19,051 nucleotides of DNA, taken from NCBI GenBank assembly GCA_009925965.1, contig RFPW01000025.1, forward strand, positions 1-19,051, read 5' to 3'. A program made the translations under genes and the position numbers. The notes beneath the pieces were generated by a model, which searched no databases, was not told the DNA's origin, and saw nothing but the letters and a program-made list of their open reading frames with translations. The stretch's first letter is position 1. Each line of letters starts with the position of its first letter. The stretch comes from Betaproteobacteria bacterium (GTDB taxonomy: Bacteria > Pseudomonadota > Gammaproteobacteria > Burkholderiales > Burkholderiaceae_E). This document shows, piece by piece, positions 6,591 to 13,702 of the stretch.

Positions 6591-7507
6591 GCCAACCCAG
6601 CAATCCGATCACGCGGTGGCTCGATTCCGATGTCGGTTACAGCCTGCGGAATTCGCCAGTCGCCATGGCCGCAGCCGTGGTGGCGTTTGTCTGCCTGTTC
6701 TGCGCCGTGTTTGCCGGCTGGGTGGCGCCCCAGGATCCCTTTGATCTCGCGACGCTGGAGCTCGCCGATGCCCGCCAACCGCCGTCATGGCTGGAAGGCG
6801 GCAGCCCCAAATACTGGCTTGGGACCGATGATCAGGGCCGCGACATTCTGTCGGCAGTCATTCACGGCGCACGCATTTCACTGATCGTAGGCCTCACCTC
6901 GGTCGCTCTGTCGCTGCTCATCGGCGTGGCGCTCGGCCTGTTGGCTGGATTTCTGGGCGGATGGGTCGACGCGTTGCTCATGCGACTGTGTGATGTCATG
7001 CTGAGTTTTCCAGCCATTCTGGTTGCGCTACTGATCGCCGGTGTCGGCCGTGCGCTCTTTCCCAATGCTCATACGCCGGTCGCGTTTGGCGTCCTGATCG
7101 TCTCCATCACCCTGACCGGCTGGGTTCAGTACGCGCGCACAGTGCGTGGGTCGACCCTGGTCGAACGGGACAAGGAATACGTCCAGGCGGCCCGCCTGAT
7201 CGGCGTCTCGCCCCTGCGGATCCTGCGCCGACACGTTCTGCCCAATGTCCTGGGACCCGTCTTGGTGCTGGCAACCATCCAGGTGGCCACCGCGATCCTG
7301 ACCGAGGCGACCCTGTCATTTTTGGGTGTCGGTGTGCCGCCCACCTCCCCTTCGCTTGGGACTCTGATCCGGGTCGGTAACGACTATTTGTTCTCCGGCG
7401 AGTGGTGGATTACGGTGTTCCCGGGGGCCATGCTGATCATTATCGCTTTAAGTATCAATCTGCTCGGCGACTGGCTGCGCGACGCGCTCAATCCGCGCTT
7501 GCGGTGA
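6587..7507 (+). CDS. dppC: Peptide-type ABC transporter permease (DppC-like)
   Basis: This 306-residue permease is the partner of the DppB-like protein. It shows the DppC-type layout: a cytoplasmic N-terminus, one helix at about 26-46, then a periplasmic segment with the motif W-L-G-T-D-D-Q-G-R-D (77-86). Further hydrophobic segments lie at about 98-122, 138-153, 164-180, 222-240 and 270-292. The coupling loop is near 193-220 (E-Y-V-Q-A-A-R-L-I-G). It ends with L-G-D-W-L-R-D-A-L-N-P-R, the standard family C-terminus. The start ATG at 6587 lacks a Shine-Dalgarno sequence and follows two chained mini-frames, so it may be translated by reinitiation after dppB. It is followed after five bases by dppD. 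Confidence 0.93.
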   Translation: MSQPSNPITRWLDSDVGYSLRNSPVAMAAAVVAFVCLFCAVFAGWVAPQDPFDLATLELADARQPPSWLEGGSPKYWLGTDDQGRDILSAVIHGARISLIVGLTSVALSLLIGVALGLLAGFLGGWVDALLMRLCDVMLSFPAILVALLIAGVGRALFPNAHTPVAFGVLIVSITLTGWVQYARTVRGSTLVERDKEYVQAARLIGVSPLRILRRHVLPNVLGPVLVLATIQVATAILTEATLSFLGVGVPPTSPSLGTLIRVGNDYLFSGEWWITVFPGAMLIIIALSINLLGDWLRDALNPRLR

Positions 7508-7512
7508 CGCAT

Positions 7513-8484
7513 ATGAATCTCCTTGAAGTCAACAATCTGGTCGTTGAGTTCGCCACGCGTCGAGGTCTTTTGCGAGCACTCGATGGCGTAAGCCTGACGA
7601 TCGCCCCAGGCGAGATCCTGGGCGTCGTCGGTGAATCCGGTGCTGGCAAATCGCTGACAGGCGCGGCCATCATCGGCCTGCTGGACCCTCCCGGGCGGAT
7701 TACAAGCGGTGAAATCCACCTCGCAGGTGAACGGATTGACCAGTATTCAGAAGACCAGCTTCGAGCCATCCGCGGACGCCGGATTGGCGCTATTTTTCAG
7801 GATCCCCTCGCTTCGCTGGATCCGCTCTACAGCATCGGTCATCAGCTCATTGAGACCATTCGGACCCACCTGCCTTTAACCGCTGGGCAAGCGCGGCAAA
7901 GGGCCATCGAACTGCTGGAAGAGACCGGGATCCCCGCCGCAGCGGAACGGATTAATCACTATCCGCATCAATTCAGCGGCGGCATGCGCCAGCGGGTCGT
8001 GATCGCCCTGGCCCTCGCTGCGGAGCCTCAGCTCGTGATCGCTGACGAGCCAACCACGGCACTGGACGTCTCGATCCAGGCTCAGGTCATTGGGCTACTC
8101 AAGCGCATCTGCCAGGACCGCGGCGCCGCAGTCATGCTGATTACCCACGACATGGGCGTGATCGCGGAGACCTGCGACCGGGTCGCCGTCATGTATGCCG
8201 GCCGAATCGTCGAGATTGGCCCTGTGCAGCAGGTCATCCATAGCCCCGCTCATCCCTACACGGTTGGTCTCATGGCCTCGATCCCCGACCTCGAAACGGA
8301 CCTCGAGCGCCTCGCCCAAATTGACGGCGCAATGCCGCGTCTTGATGCAATACCCCCGGGTTGTGCCTTTCACCCGCGTTGCCCGCGCGCATTTGAGCGC
8401 TGCCGCCTTGAGCGACCCGAGTTGCTCGATGCCAACACCAGCCGGGCGGCTTGTTGGCTGCATGCGCCGGAGCATGTGGCATGA
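7513..8484 (+). CDS. dppD: Peptide-type ABC transporter ATPase (DppD-like)
   Basis: This 323-residue cytoplasmic ATPase drives the Dpp-type importer together with the DppF-like subunit. Motifs are Walker A G-E-S-G-A-G-K-S (40-47), Q-loop F-Q-D-P (95-98), signature F-S-G-G-M-R-Q (154-160), Walker B L-V-I-A-D-E-P (174-180) and switch His212. The C-terminal oligopeptide/dipeptide domain carries G-C-A-F-H-P-R-C-P (283-291), with C284, C290, C297 and C314. Cysteines of this kind hold a [4Fe-4S] cluster in a structurally studied DppD homologue. The start is ATG at 7513 with GGTGA (7503-7507) just upstream, overlapping the dppC stop. A longer frame from 7402 lies inside dppC and is rejected. The stop overlaps the dppF start by ATGA. 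Confidence 0.95.
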   Translation: MNLLEVNNLVVEFATRRGLLRALDGVSLTIAPGEILGVVGESGAGKSLTGAAIIGLLDPPGRITSGEIHLAGERIDQYSEDQLRAIRGRRIGAIFQDPLASLDPLYSIGHQLIETIRTHLPLTAGQARQRAIELLEETGIPAAAERINHYPHQFSGGMRQRVVIALALAAEPQLVIADEPTTALDVSIQAQVIGLLKRICQDRGAAVMLITHDMGVIAETCDRVAVMYAGRIVEIGPVQQVIHSPAHPYTVGLMASIPDLETDLERLAQIDGAMPRLDAIPPGCAFHPRCPRAFERCRLERPELLDANTSRAACWLHAPEHVA

Positions 8485-9521
8485 ATGCGGCAATGAATGC
8501 CTCCAGTCGCATCCAACCCGGCGAGCACCTGGTGCAGGTCGAGGGCCTGAGCAAGACATTCGATCTCTCCGCCTCGTGGCTCAGCCGGTTGCTGAGCGGG
8601 CGCCAGGCGAGTCTGCTGCACGCGGTCGACGATGTGAGTTTTACGATTGCCCGTGGCACGACGCTCGCTATCGTTGGCGAATCCGGTTGCGGCAAGAGCA
8701 CCCTGGCCCGTCTCCTGGTGGGTCTGCATCCGCCAACCAAGGGGCGTGTGCTGTTTGATGGCACTGACAATGCACTCGCTCGCCCGCTGAGCCAGCGAAT
8801 CCAGATGATTTTTCAGGATCCCTATGCGAGCCTCGATCCGCGCTGGATGGTTGGCGACATCGTGGCTGAGCCCCTGCTCGAGCATGGTCTGGCCAGCCCA
8901 GGGCCTGAATTGCAACAACGGGTGAGCACCTTATTAGAGTCAGTCGGCCTGTCCGGTTCAGATCTCTCGCGTTTTCCACATCAGTTCAGCGGCGGTCAGC
9001 GACAGCGCATTTCAATTGCCCGCGCGCTCGCGACCGAGCCCGATTTCCTCGTGTGCGATGAACCCACCTCGGCGCTTGATGTGTCGGTGCAGGCGCAAGT
9101 CCTGAATCTGATGCGTGACTTGCAGCGAGATCGGGGTCTCACCTACCTCTTCATCTCGCACAATCTGGCCGTGGTGCGCTTTGTGGCCGATTCGGTTGGC
9201 GTCATGTACCTGGGTCGATTGGTCGAGTGGGCACCAAAGTCTCGACTTTTCAGTCGCCCCCAGCACCCCTACACCCGGATGCTGCTGGATGCGATCCCAA
9301 AACTGCGCGATACCGGCCGATCTCGCACACCGGTGCAGGGCGAAGTGCCCGACCCGCTCAACCCCCCGTCGGGCTGCGCCTTCCATCCGCGCTGCCCTTT
9401 AGCCAACGAACGTTGCCAACAGGAACGCCCCCAGCTAATCGCTGCCGAAGCCGGAACAGATACTGGCCGTGTCGCATGCCATGCAGTACAAGAAGGTCGG
9501 ATCGGATTTAGCGGAACCTGA
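8481..9521 (+). CDS. dppF: Peptide-type ABC transporter ATPase (DppF-like)
   Basis: This 346-residue protein is the second ATPase of the importer. Motifs are Walker A G-E-S-G-C-G-K-S (66-73), Q-loop F-Q-D-P (111-114), signature F-S-G-G-Q-R-Q (169-175), Walker B F-L-V-C-D-E-P (189-195) and switch His227. The C-terminal domain again has the G-C-A-F-H-P-R-C-P cysteine motif (C299, C305, C312, C333). I chose ATG at 8481 because it overlaps the dppD stop as ATGA, a normal coupled start; an upstream alternative at 8451 lies within dppD. A second ATG four codons in is possible. The 3' end overlaps the convergent P-type ATPase by 14 bases, leaving no room for a separate terminator. No substrate-binding protein gene accompanies the operon in this window. 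Confidence 0.95.
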   Translation: MNAAMNASSRIQPGEHLVQVEGLSKTFDLSASWLSRLLSGRQASLLHAVDDVSFTIARGTTLAIVGESGCGKSTLARLLVGLHPPTKGRVLFDGTDNALARPLSQRIQMIFQDPYASLDPRWMVGDIVAEPLLEHGLASPGPELQQRVSTLLESVGLSGSDLSRFPHQFSGGQRQRISIARALATEPDFLVCDEPTSALDVSVQAQVLNLMRDLQRDRGLTYLFISHNLAVVRFVADSVGVMYLGRLVEWAPKSRLFSRPQHPYTRMLLDAIPKLRDTGRSRTPVQGEVPDPLNPPSGCAFHPRCPLANERCQQERPQLIAAEAGTDTGRVACHAVQEGRIGFSGT

Positions 9522-11910
9522 ATAGCTGGGCCAGTGGTACCCAGCTCAATACCGCGGCAAGCATCCCCAAGGTCACGAGGATCACGATCGGCAAGGCTAG
9601 CCCAGGCCTTTGCCAGCCGCCGCGATGAACCACGATCAGGCCGAGATTACTCAGAACCAGTGCGACAAATACGCCAGCCCGGAGTTGTCCCTCGGATCCC
9701 CCGAAGCGGGCAATGACCCACCAACAAGCCAAGGCAAATCCGAATACCAAGCTGCCATGAATGATCGCGCGACGAACCTGTTTCGCTTCGATCAGCGCAG
9801 CGCCAACTGGTCTCGGAGGCCTCGACATTGCACATGCCGACAGCGGAATCGCCTCAAAAACCAGGGCGCAAGCCGGATCGATCACAAGTTCAAGAAATGC
9901 AATGTGGGCCGGCAGCATGAGGATCGGCCCGCCCACGACCAGTGGTACGAACGCGAGACCCGCGATCGGCAAGTGCACTGCAATCAGATATCCGGCCGCG
10001 CGGCGCAAATTGTCGGAGAGGCGTCTCCCCTCGCGTACCGCGTCAACCAGGGCGCCAAAATCATCGTCGGCAAGGATCAAGTCTGACGCCTCGCGGGCCA
10101 CATCGGTCCCGCGCTGCCCCATGGCCACCCCAACATCCGCCGCTTTAAGCGCTGGCGCATCGTTGACGCCGTCTCCGGTCATCGCGACCACTGCCCCCTC
10201 GGCGCGCAACGCTTGCACGATGCGCAGCTTATGCGCCGGGTTCGCCCGCGCGATCACCTGTGTTGTTGTCAGTCGTTTGGCCAACTCGCCCGCATCGAGG
10301 CGATCAATCGTCGCACCCATGATCAACCCATCAGTCTCATTCCAAGCTGGAGTCTGACCCGCGCTGTCCAAAAGGCCCGCCTGAATTGCAATGGCCTGAG
10401 CCGTCGCTGGATGGTCGCCTGTGATCATGACCACCCGAATCCCCGCGTCCCGACAATCGGCAATCGCCTTCGGTACGACCGAACGCAAGGGGTCGGCCAA
10501 ACCCAGCAATCCCAGCCAATTGAAGGCGTAGTCGTGGGCAATCGCGGGGAGCGGGGAGTTCGGACCGAATTCGCCGTCATGCTTGCTGGTGGCTCGAGCC
10601 ACCGCCAGCACCCTCAATCCGTCGGCAGCCATCGCCATGACCTCGGACTCGATCCGGGCAAGTTCGGTGCCGCTCAGATGACAGAGTTGAGCGATCGCTT
10701 CCGGCGCACCCTTGGCCGCAATCAGGCGGGCACCCGTCTTTGGATCTTGCCAAACCTGGGACATCGCCAGCAAATCAGGCGCAAGGGGATAGGCATGAAG
10801 CAGACTCCAGGCAGACTGCTCTTGCGCATGCGGCAATGCCCTGATCGCGCGTTCCATGGGATCGAATGGGTCGATTCGGGTCGCCAGAACCGCGTGCGCC
10901 ATCAGACACTCGGTTTGTTCGGATGAAGGCCCAGCGGGGGAGAGCCGCGCCACCGACATGCGGTTTTCAGTCAGGGTGCCCGTCTTATCGACGCAGAGCA
11001 CGCCCACTGAACCCAGCGTCTCAACGGATGCAAGTCGACGCACCAGGACTCTGCGCCGGGACAAACGCAGTGCGGCGAGCGCCATAAAAACCGTGAGCAC
11101 CAGAGGCAATTCCTGCGGCAAAAGCGCCATCGCAAGGGCAAGCCCGCCCAGCAAGCCGCCGATCAGGTCGCCGCGCAAGAGTATCCAGGCGATGCTGGTC
11201 AGCGTGCACAAGATTCCGACGAAGATGGCAATCCGGGTCACCCACCTGGCCGTCATCGTCTGGAGTGGACTCCTGGCCACTTCTAAGGCCGCCAACCCGA
11301 CCCCAATCTGGCCGATCGCAGTGCGCGCACCAGTCGCACTCACCCGCATTCGGGCCTGCCCACTGACCACAAGCGTGCCACCCGAAACCCCAGCACCGGC
11401 GGCTTTAGAGACGGCAACCGATTCGCCAGTCAAGGAAGATTCGTCGACGGTGAGTCCGGCCGTGAGTCCGGCCATGTCAATCAATGTGCCATCGGCGGGA
11501 ATCCGATCCCCCTCGCCCAACAGGACCAGATCATCCACAACCAGCTGTGTACTGGGTATGCGGGCCGGTGGGCGATTCTTCTGCCCGTCGCTGCGAACGA
11601 CCCGTGCATGGGGCGCAGCCAAATCTCTGAGCGCCTCTAATGCCCTTTCGGCTCGGCGGTTCTGGACCACCGTTAAAGCAATCACGATCAGGGCAAAGCC
11701 AAGCAACAGGCTGGCTTCTGCGGAGTCCCCCAGCACCAGGTACGCGGCACCGCACAGAAGCAGCAGCACGAGCATCGGCTCGCGAAGAATCTCGCCAAAA
11801 AGAACCCACCACGACCTTTCGATCGCGTTCGGAAGCGCGTTGGGACCGTTCTTTTGGAGGGCGGCGTCGGCTTGTTGCTGGGTCAGACCGAGAGGATCTG
11901 GCACCAGCAC
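9508..11910 (-). CDS. Cation-translocating P-type ATPase with variant M4 motif P-Q-E-L-P
   Basis: This 800-residue membrane pump has all P-type landmarks: actuator T-G-E-S (161-164), phosphorylation D-K-T-G-T with Asp308, nucleotide-binding K-G-A-P-E (400-404), T-G-D (497-499) and T-G-D-G-V-N-D (578-584). Helices M1-M2 lie near 34-82, M3-M4 at about 226-282, and a six-helix-like C-terminal part follows from about 640. M6 reads E-L-V-I-D-P-A-C (674-681), which marks a bacterial P2-like subgroup distinct from SERCA. In M4 this protein has P-Q-E-L-P (265-269), with Q266 where a cation-binding Glu is usual. The codons are CAG-GAA. The start is GTG at 11910, immediately preceded by an in-frame stop. 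It lies 16 bases after ubiJ, where ubiB is common in relatives. The ion (Ca, Mn, Mg or other) cannot be told. Confidence 0.93.
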   Translation of the reverse strand: MLVPDPLGLTQQQADAALQKNGPNALPNAIERSWWVLFGEILREPMLVLLLLCGAAYLVLGDSAEASLLLGFALIVIALTVVQNRRAERALEALRDLAAPHARVVRSDGQKNRPPARIPSTQLVVDDLVLLGEGDRIPADGTLIDMAGLTAGLTVDESSLTGESVAVSKAAGAGVSGGTLVVSGQARMRVSATGARTAIGQIGVGLAALEVARSPLQTMTARWVTRIAIFVGILCTLTSIAWILLRGDLIGGLLGGLALAMALLPQELPLVLTVFMALAALRLSRRRVLVRRLASVETLGSVGVLCVDKTGTLTENRMSVARLSPAGPSSEQTECLMAHAVLATRIDPFDPMERAIRALPHAQEQSAWSLLHAYPLAPDLLAMSQVWQDPKTGARLIAAKGAPEAIAQLCHLSGTELARIESEVMAMAADGLRVLAVARATSKHDGEFGPNSPLPAIAHDYAFNWLGLLGLADPLRSVVPKAIADCRDAGIRVVMITGDHPATAQAIAIQAGLLDSAGQTPAWNETDGLIMGATIDRLDAGELAKRLTTTQVIARANPAHKLRIVQALRAEGAVVAMTGDGVNDAPALKAADVGVAMGQRGTDVAREASDLILADDDFGALVDAVREGRRLSDNLRRAAGYLIAVHLPIAGLAFVPLVVGGPILMLPAHIAFLELVIDPACALVFEAIPLSACAMSRPPRPVGAALIEAKQVRRAIIHGSLVFGFALACWWVIARFGGSEGQLRAGVFVALVLSNLGLIVVHRGGWQRPGLALPIVILVTLGMLAAVLSWVPLAQLFRFR

Positions 11911-11926
11911 TCAGCGCCGCGCCGGA

Positions 11927-12619
11927 CTAGTGCGCGGACTGGTGGAGGCGATCCAGGCGATCGGGGCGATCCAGCCGCTCCACCCGCTTGGCCAGACGTT
12001 CGACGTCGTCCCGCAATCGCCGGAGATCGTCCCGAAAGGACTCAAGAGCTGGGCGACCGACCAGCGCACCGTCATCATGGATCAGCCATTGGAGGGTTGT
12101 GGTTCTTGCACGATCCATCAGATCGCGGCCACCCGCTGCGGCGGAACGCACAGTTTCGCCCACCCGATGGGCCGCCAGATCCCCAATGACGTGCGAGAGA
12201 TCTTCCTCCACATCCCAACGTAACTGGCGCGCAAGGCCCGCAATCGCAGTGGCGAGTGCCGCATCGCCCTCGATCCGGACGCGACGCATGGCACCTGCGC
12301 TCCCGTCACGCAGGAAATCCAGGGCCAGATTTGGCGAGAGTTCAAACTGCAAAGTCACCCGCGGTGGCTCCACCGCCCCTGGGCTCAGTCGGCCATCTTC
12401 AAGAATCGTAAAGTCGGTGATCAGACGGTCAAAGATCTGGCCGCTCGAACCTGTCGTACCAGTCAAAGCGGCCGTACCTTTGGGACCAGTCGGAGCGATC
12501 CGAAAAACCGCCCCGTGGTACTCGGCGAAAGAGGCGCGGGCAGAAGGCTGTTGTTCCAGCAAATGGTTGATTGCTGCGGCCACAACCCCGGCTCCCCAGG
12601 GCTTGAACGGCGTGTTCAT
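11927..12619 (-). CDS. ubiJ: Ubiquinone biosynthesis accessory factor UbiJ (SCP2-domain protein)
   Basis: This 230-residue cytoplasmic protein is the lipid-binding accessory factor of the Ubi complex that carries out late, oxygen-dependent steps of ubiquinone synthesis. An SCP2-like sterol-carrier domain covers about residues 10-120 (N-H-L-L-E-Q-Q-P near the start, and the I-E-G-D-A-A-L-A-T segment). The C-terminal part is highly charged. Its last 40 residues (R-D-D-L-R-R-L-R-D-D-V-E-R-L and so on) look like a coiled coil, matching the UbiJ layout. I chose ATG at 12619, which overlaps the stop of the Tim44-like gene as ATGA. An alternative at 12649 would lie deeper within that gene. Identification rests on domain layout together with ubiE upstream. 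The gene after it is a P-type ATPase rather than ubiB. Confidence 0.86.
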   Translation of the reverse strand: MNTPFKPWGAGVVAAAINHLLEQQPSARASFAEYHGAVFRIAPTGPKGTAALTGTTGSSGQIFDRLITDFTILEDGRLSPGAVEPPRVTLQFELSPNLALDFLRDGSAGAMRRVRIEGDAALATAIAGLARQLRWDVEEDLSHVIGDLAAHRVGETVRSAAAGGRDLMDRARTTTLQWLIHDDGALVGRPALESFRDDLRRLRDDVERLAKRVERLDRPDRLDRLHQSAH

Positions 12620-13611
12620 CCGGGATTCTGGATTCCAACAAGCAACCATCCCGCGCTGCCATCACGGGGCTTGGCCAAATGCCAGAGCTCATTCAGATGG
12701 ACCGGCTCAGTGCCTGGGGCCTCGCGGACCAGACCATGAAAACGAATTGTGGCCGTGTATTCACCGACGTCGGTCTGAACTTCGACGAGGTCCGTTTCGA
12801 GCCTCATGACCTCGGTCACGTTTGTGGCGCCATGACGCCCATCGATCTGTCGACGGAGTTCGTCGAACACCTCGGTGCTCGCGACTTCGCGCAGCGTGGC
12901 CAGATCCGCTTGATCGAAAGCGGCCTGCAGGCGAATAAATTGTTCGCGAGCCTGCGCAATGAACGCGGGGGCATCAAAACCAGGCGGCCACTTCGAGGCA
13001 GACTCGGGTGCGAGGTGAGGTGCGAGGTGAGGTGCGAGAGCCGGCGAAAGGGTCGGCTGGGGCGCAAAGACCGATTCAGGTGCGGGCATCGTCGGCTCGA
13101 AGCGAGAACGGTCGGTCGTGGATCGATTGAAATTTGCGTGGGCGGGCACAGGGCCTCCCTGCCGGCGCCGCAAAAAAGCGGTCACCAGAGCGAGCACCAG
13201 CAAACCGACCAGTGCAATCCCTAGGACACTGGCGAGCTCTGACGAAACCCCCATCCAGGACGCCAATGCGGCAATCCCCAGACCAACCGCAGCGGCGCCG
13301 AGCATGCGCTTCCAGGGCGAAGCAGGCGCGGCTGCGGGCGCAGGCGCACCAGGGCGATTCTGTGCGGCAGGATTCGAGGCATTTGCCGGCGCACCGGGCG
13401 CGCCCGCGGGCGCGGTCGAATTGGCCGACCCCGGGGGCGTGGCACTACGCTGTGCCCCTGACGCCCCCGCCGGGCTTGCTGGCGCGGGCGTTTGCCGACC
13501 AACGGAGCCGCCACCGCCGAGGCGCTTGGCTTCCGTCGGTCCCGAGAGGAAGACGACAGCGAGAATCGTCGCCGATAGAATGAAATTCTTTGAATTCAAC
13601 GCGCCACGCAT
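12616..13611 (-). CDS. Tim44-like domain membrane protein
   Basis: This 331-residue protein has a signal sequence or first helix (about 9-27), a glycine patch R-L-G-G-G-G-S-V-G-R (30-39), and a long Pro/Ala-rich low-complexity stretch (about 42-99). Two hydrophobic segments follow (103-119 and 124-147), then a basic R-R-R, a second Pro-rich linker with a short L-A-P-H repeat, and a C-terminal Tim44-like domain (about 215-331, ending W-L-L-V-G-I-Q-N-P-G). This layout is typical of the uncharacterised Tim44-like protein between ubiE and ubiJ in betaproteobacteria; a direct ubiquinone role is not established. ATG at 13611 has GGGGAG seven bases upstream, so a longer frame to 13659 is rejected. 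It is the first gene after a 91-base gap and may have its own promoter. Confidence 0.85.
   Translation of the reverse strand: MRGALNSKNFILSATILAVVFLSGPTEAKRLGGGGSVGRQTPAPASPAGASGAQRSATPPGSANSTAPAGAPGAPANASNPAAQNRPGAPAPAAAPASPWKRMLGAAAVGLGIAALASWMGVSSELASVLGIALVGLLVLALVTAFLRRRQGGPVPAHANFNRSTTDRSRFEPTMPAPESVFAPQPTLSPALAPHLAPHLAPESASKWPPGFDAPAFIAQAREQFIRLQAAFDQADLATLREVASTEVFDELRRQIDGRHGATNVTEVMRLETDLVEVQTDVGEYTATIRFHGLVREAPGTEPVHLNELWHLAKPRDGSAGWLLVGIQNPG
13009..13038 (-). repeat. In-frame 12-base tandem repeat within the Tim44-like gene
   Basis: The unit TGCGAGGTGAGG occurs 2.5 times in tandem (13009-13020, 13021-13032, 13033-13038). On the coding strand it gives the peptide repeat L-A-P-H, about residues 192-201 of the Tim44-like protein, within a Pro-rich linker. 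Because the unit is 12 bases, copy-number change would keep the frame. Confidence 0.8.
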
Positions 13612-13637
13612 GAAAAGCTCCCCAGAATTCGGATCAA

Positions 13638-13656
13638 TCGGATCACCGTGATCCGA
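13638..13656. promoter_or_regulatory. 19-base palindrome before the Tim44-like gene
   Basis: TCGGATCAC-C-GTGATCCGA is a perfect 9-bp dyad with one central base. An extra half-site, TCGGATCA, lies at 13629-13636, in direct orientation to the left arm and nine bases away. The element sits in the 91-base gap between ubiE and the Tim44-like gene, 27 bases before the ATG at 13611. It could be an operator for a dimeric regulator. As RNA it could form an 8-bp stem with a 3-base loop after ubiE, but no T-run follows, so a strong intrinsic terminator is not supported. Confidence 0.6.
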
Positions 13657-13702
13657 CAATTACGACCCAACGATTGTGACCCACTTGAGTCGGAACGATC
13701 GA

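Noticed and set aside
10856..12223. A 455-codon open frame on the plus strand opposite the P-type ATPase and ubiJ
   Set aside because: The translation is Ser/Arg/Pro-rich without domains, and it is fully antisense to two well-supported genes. Long antisense frames are expected in high-GC coding DNA.
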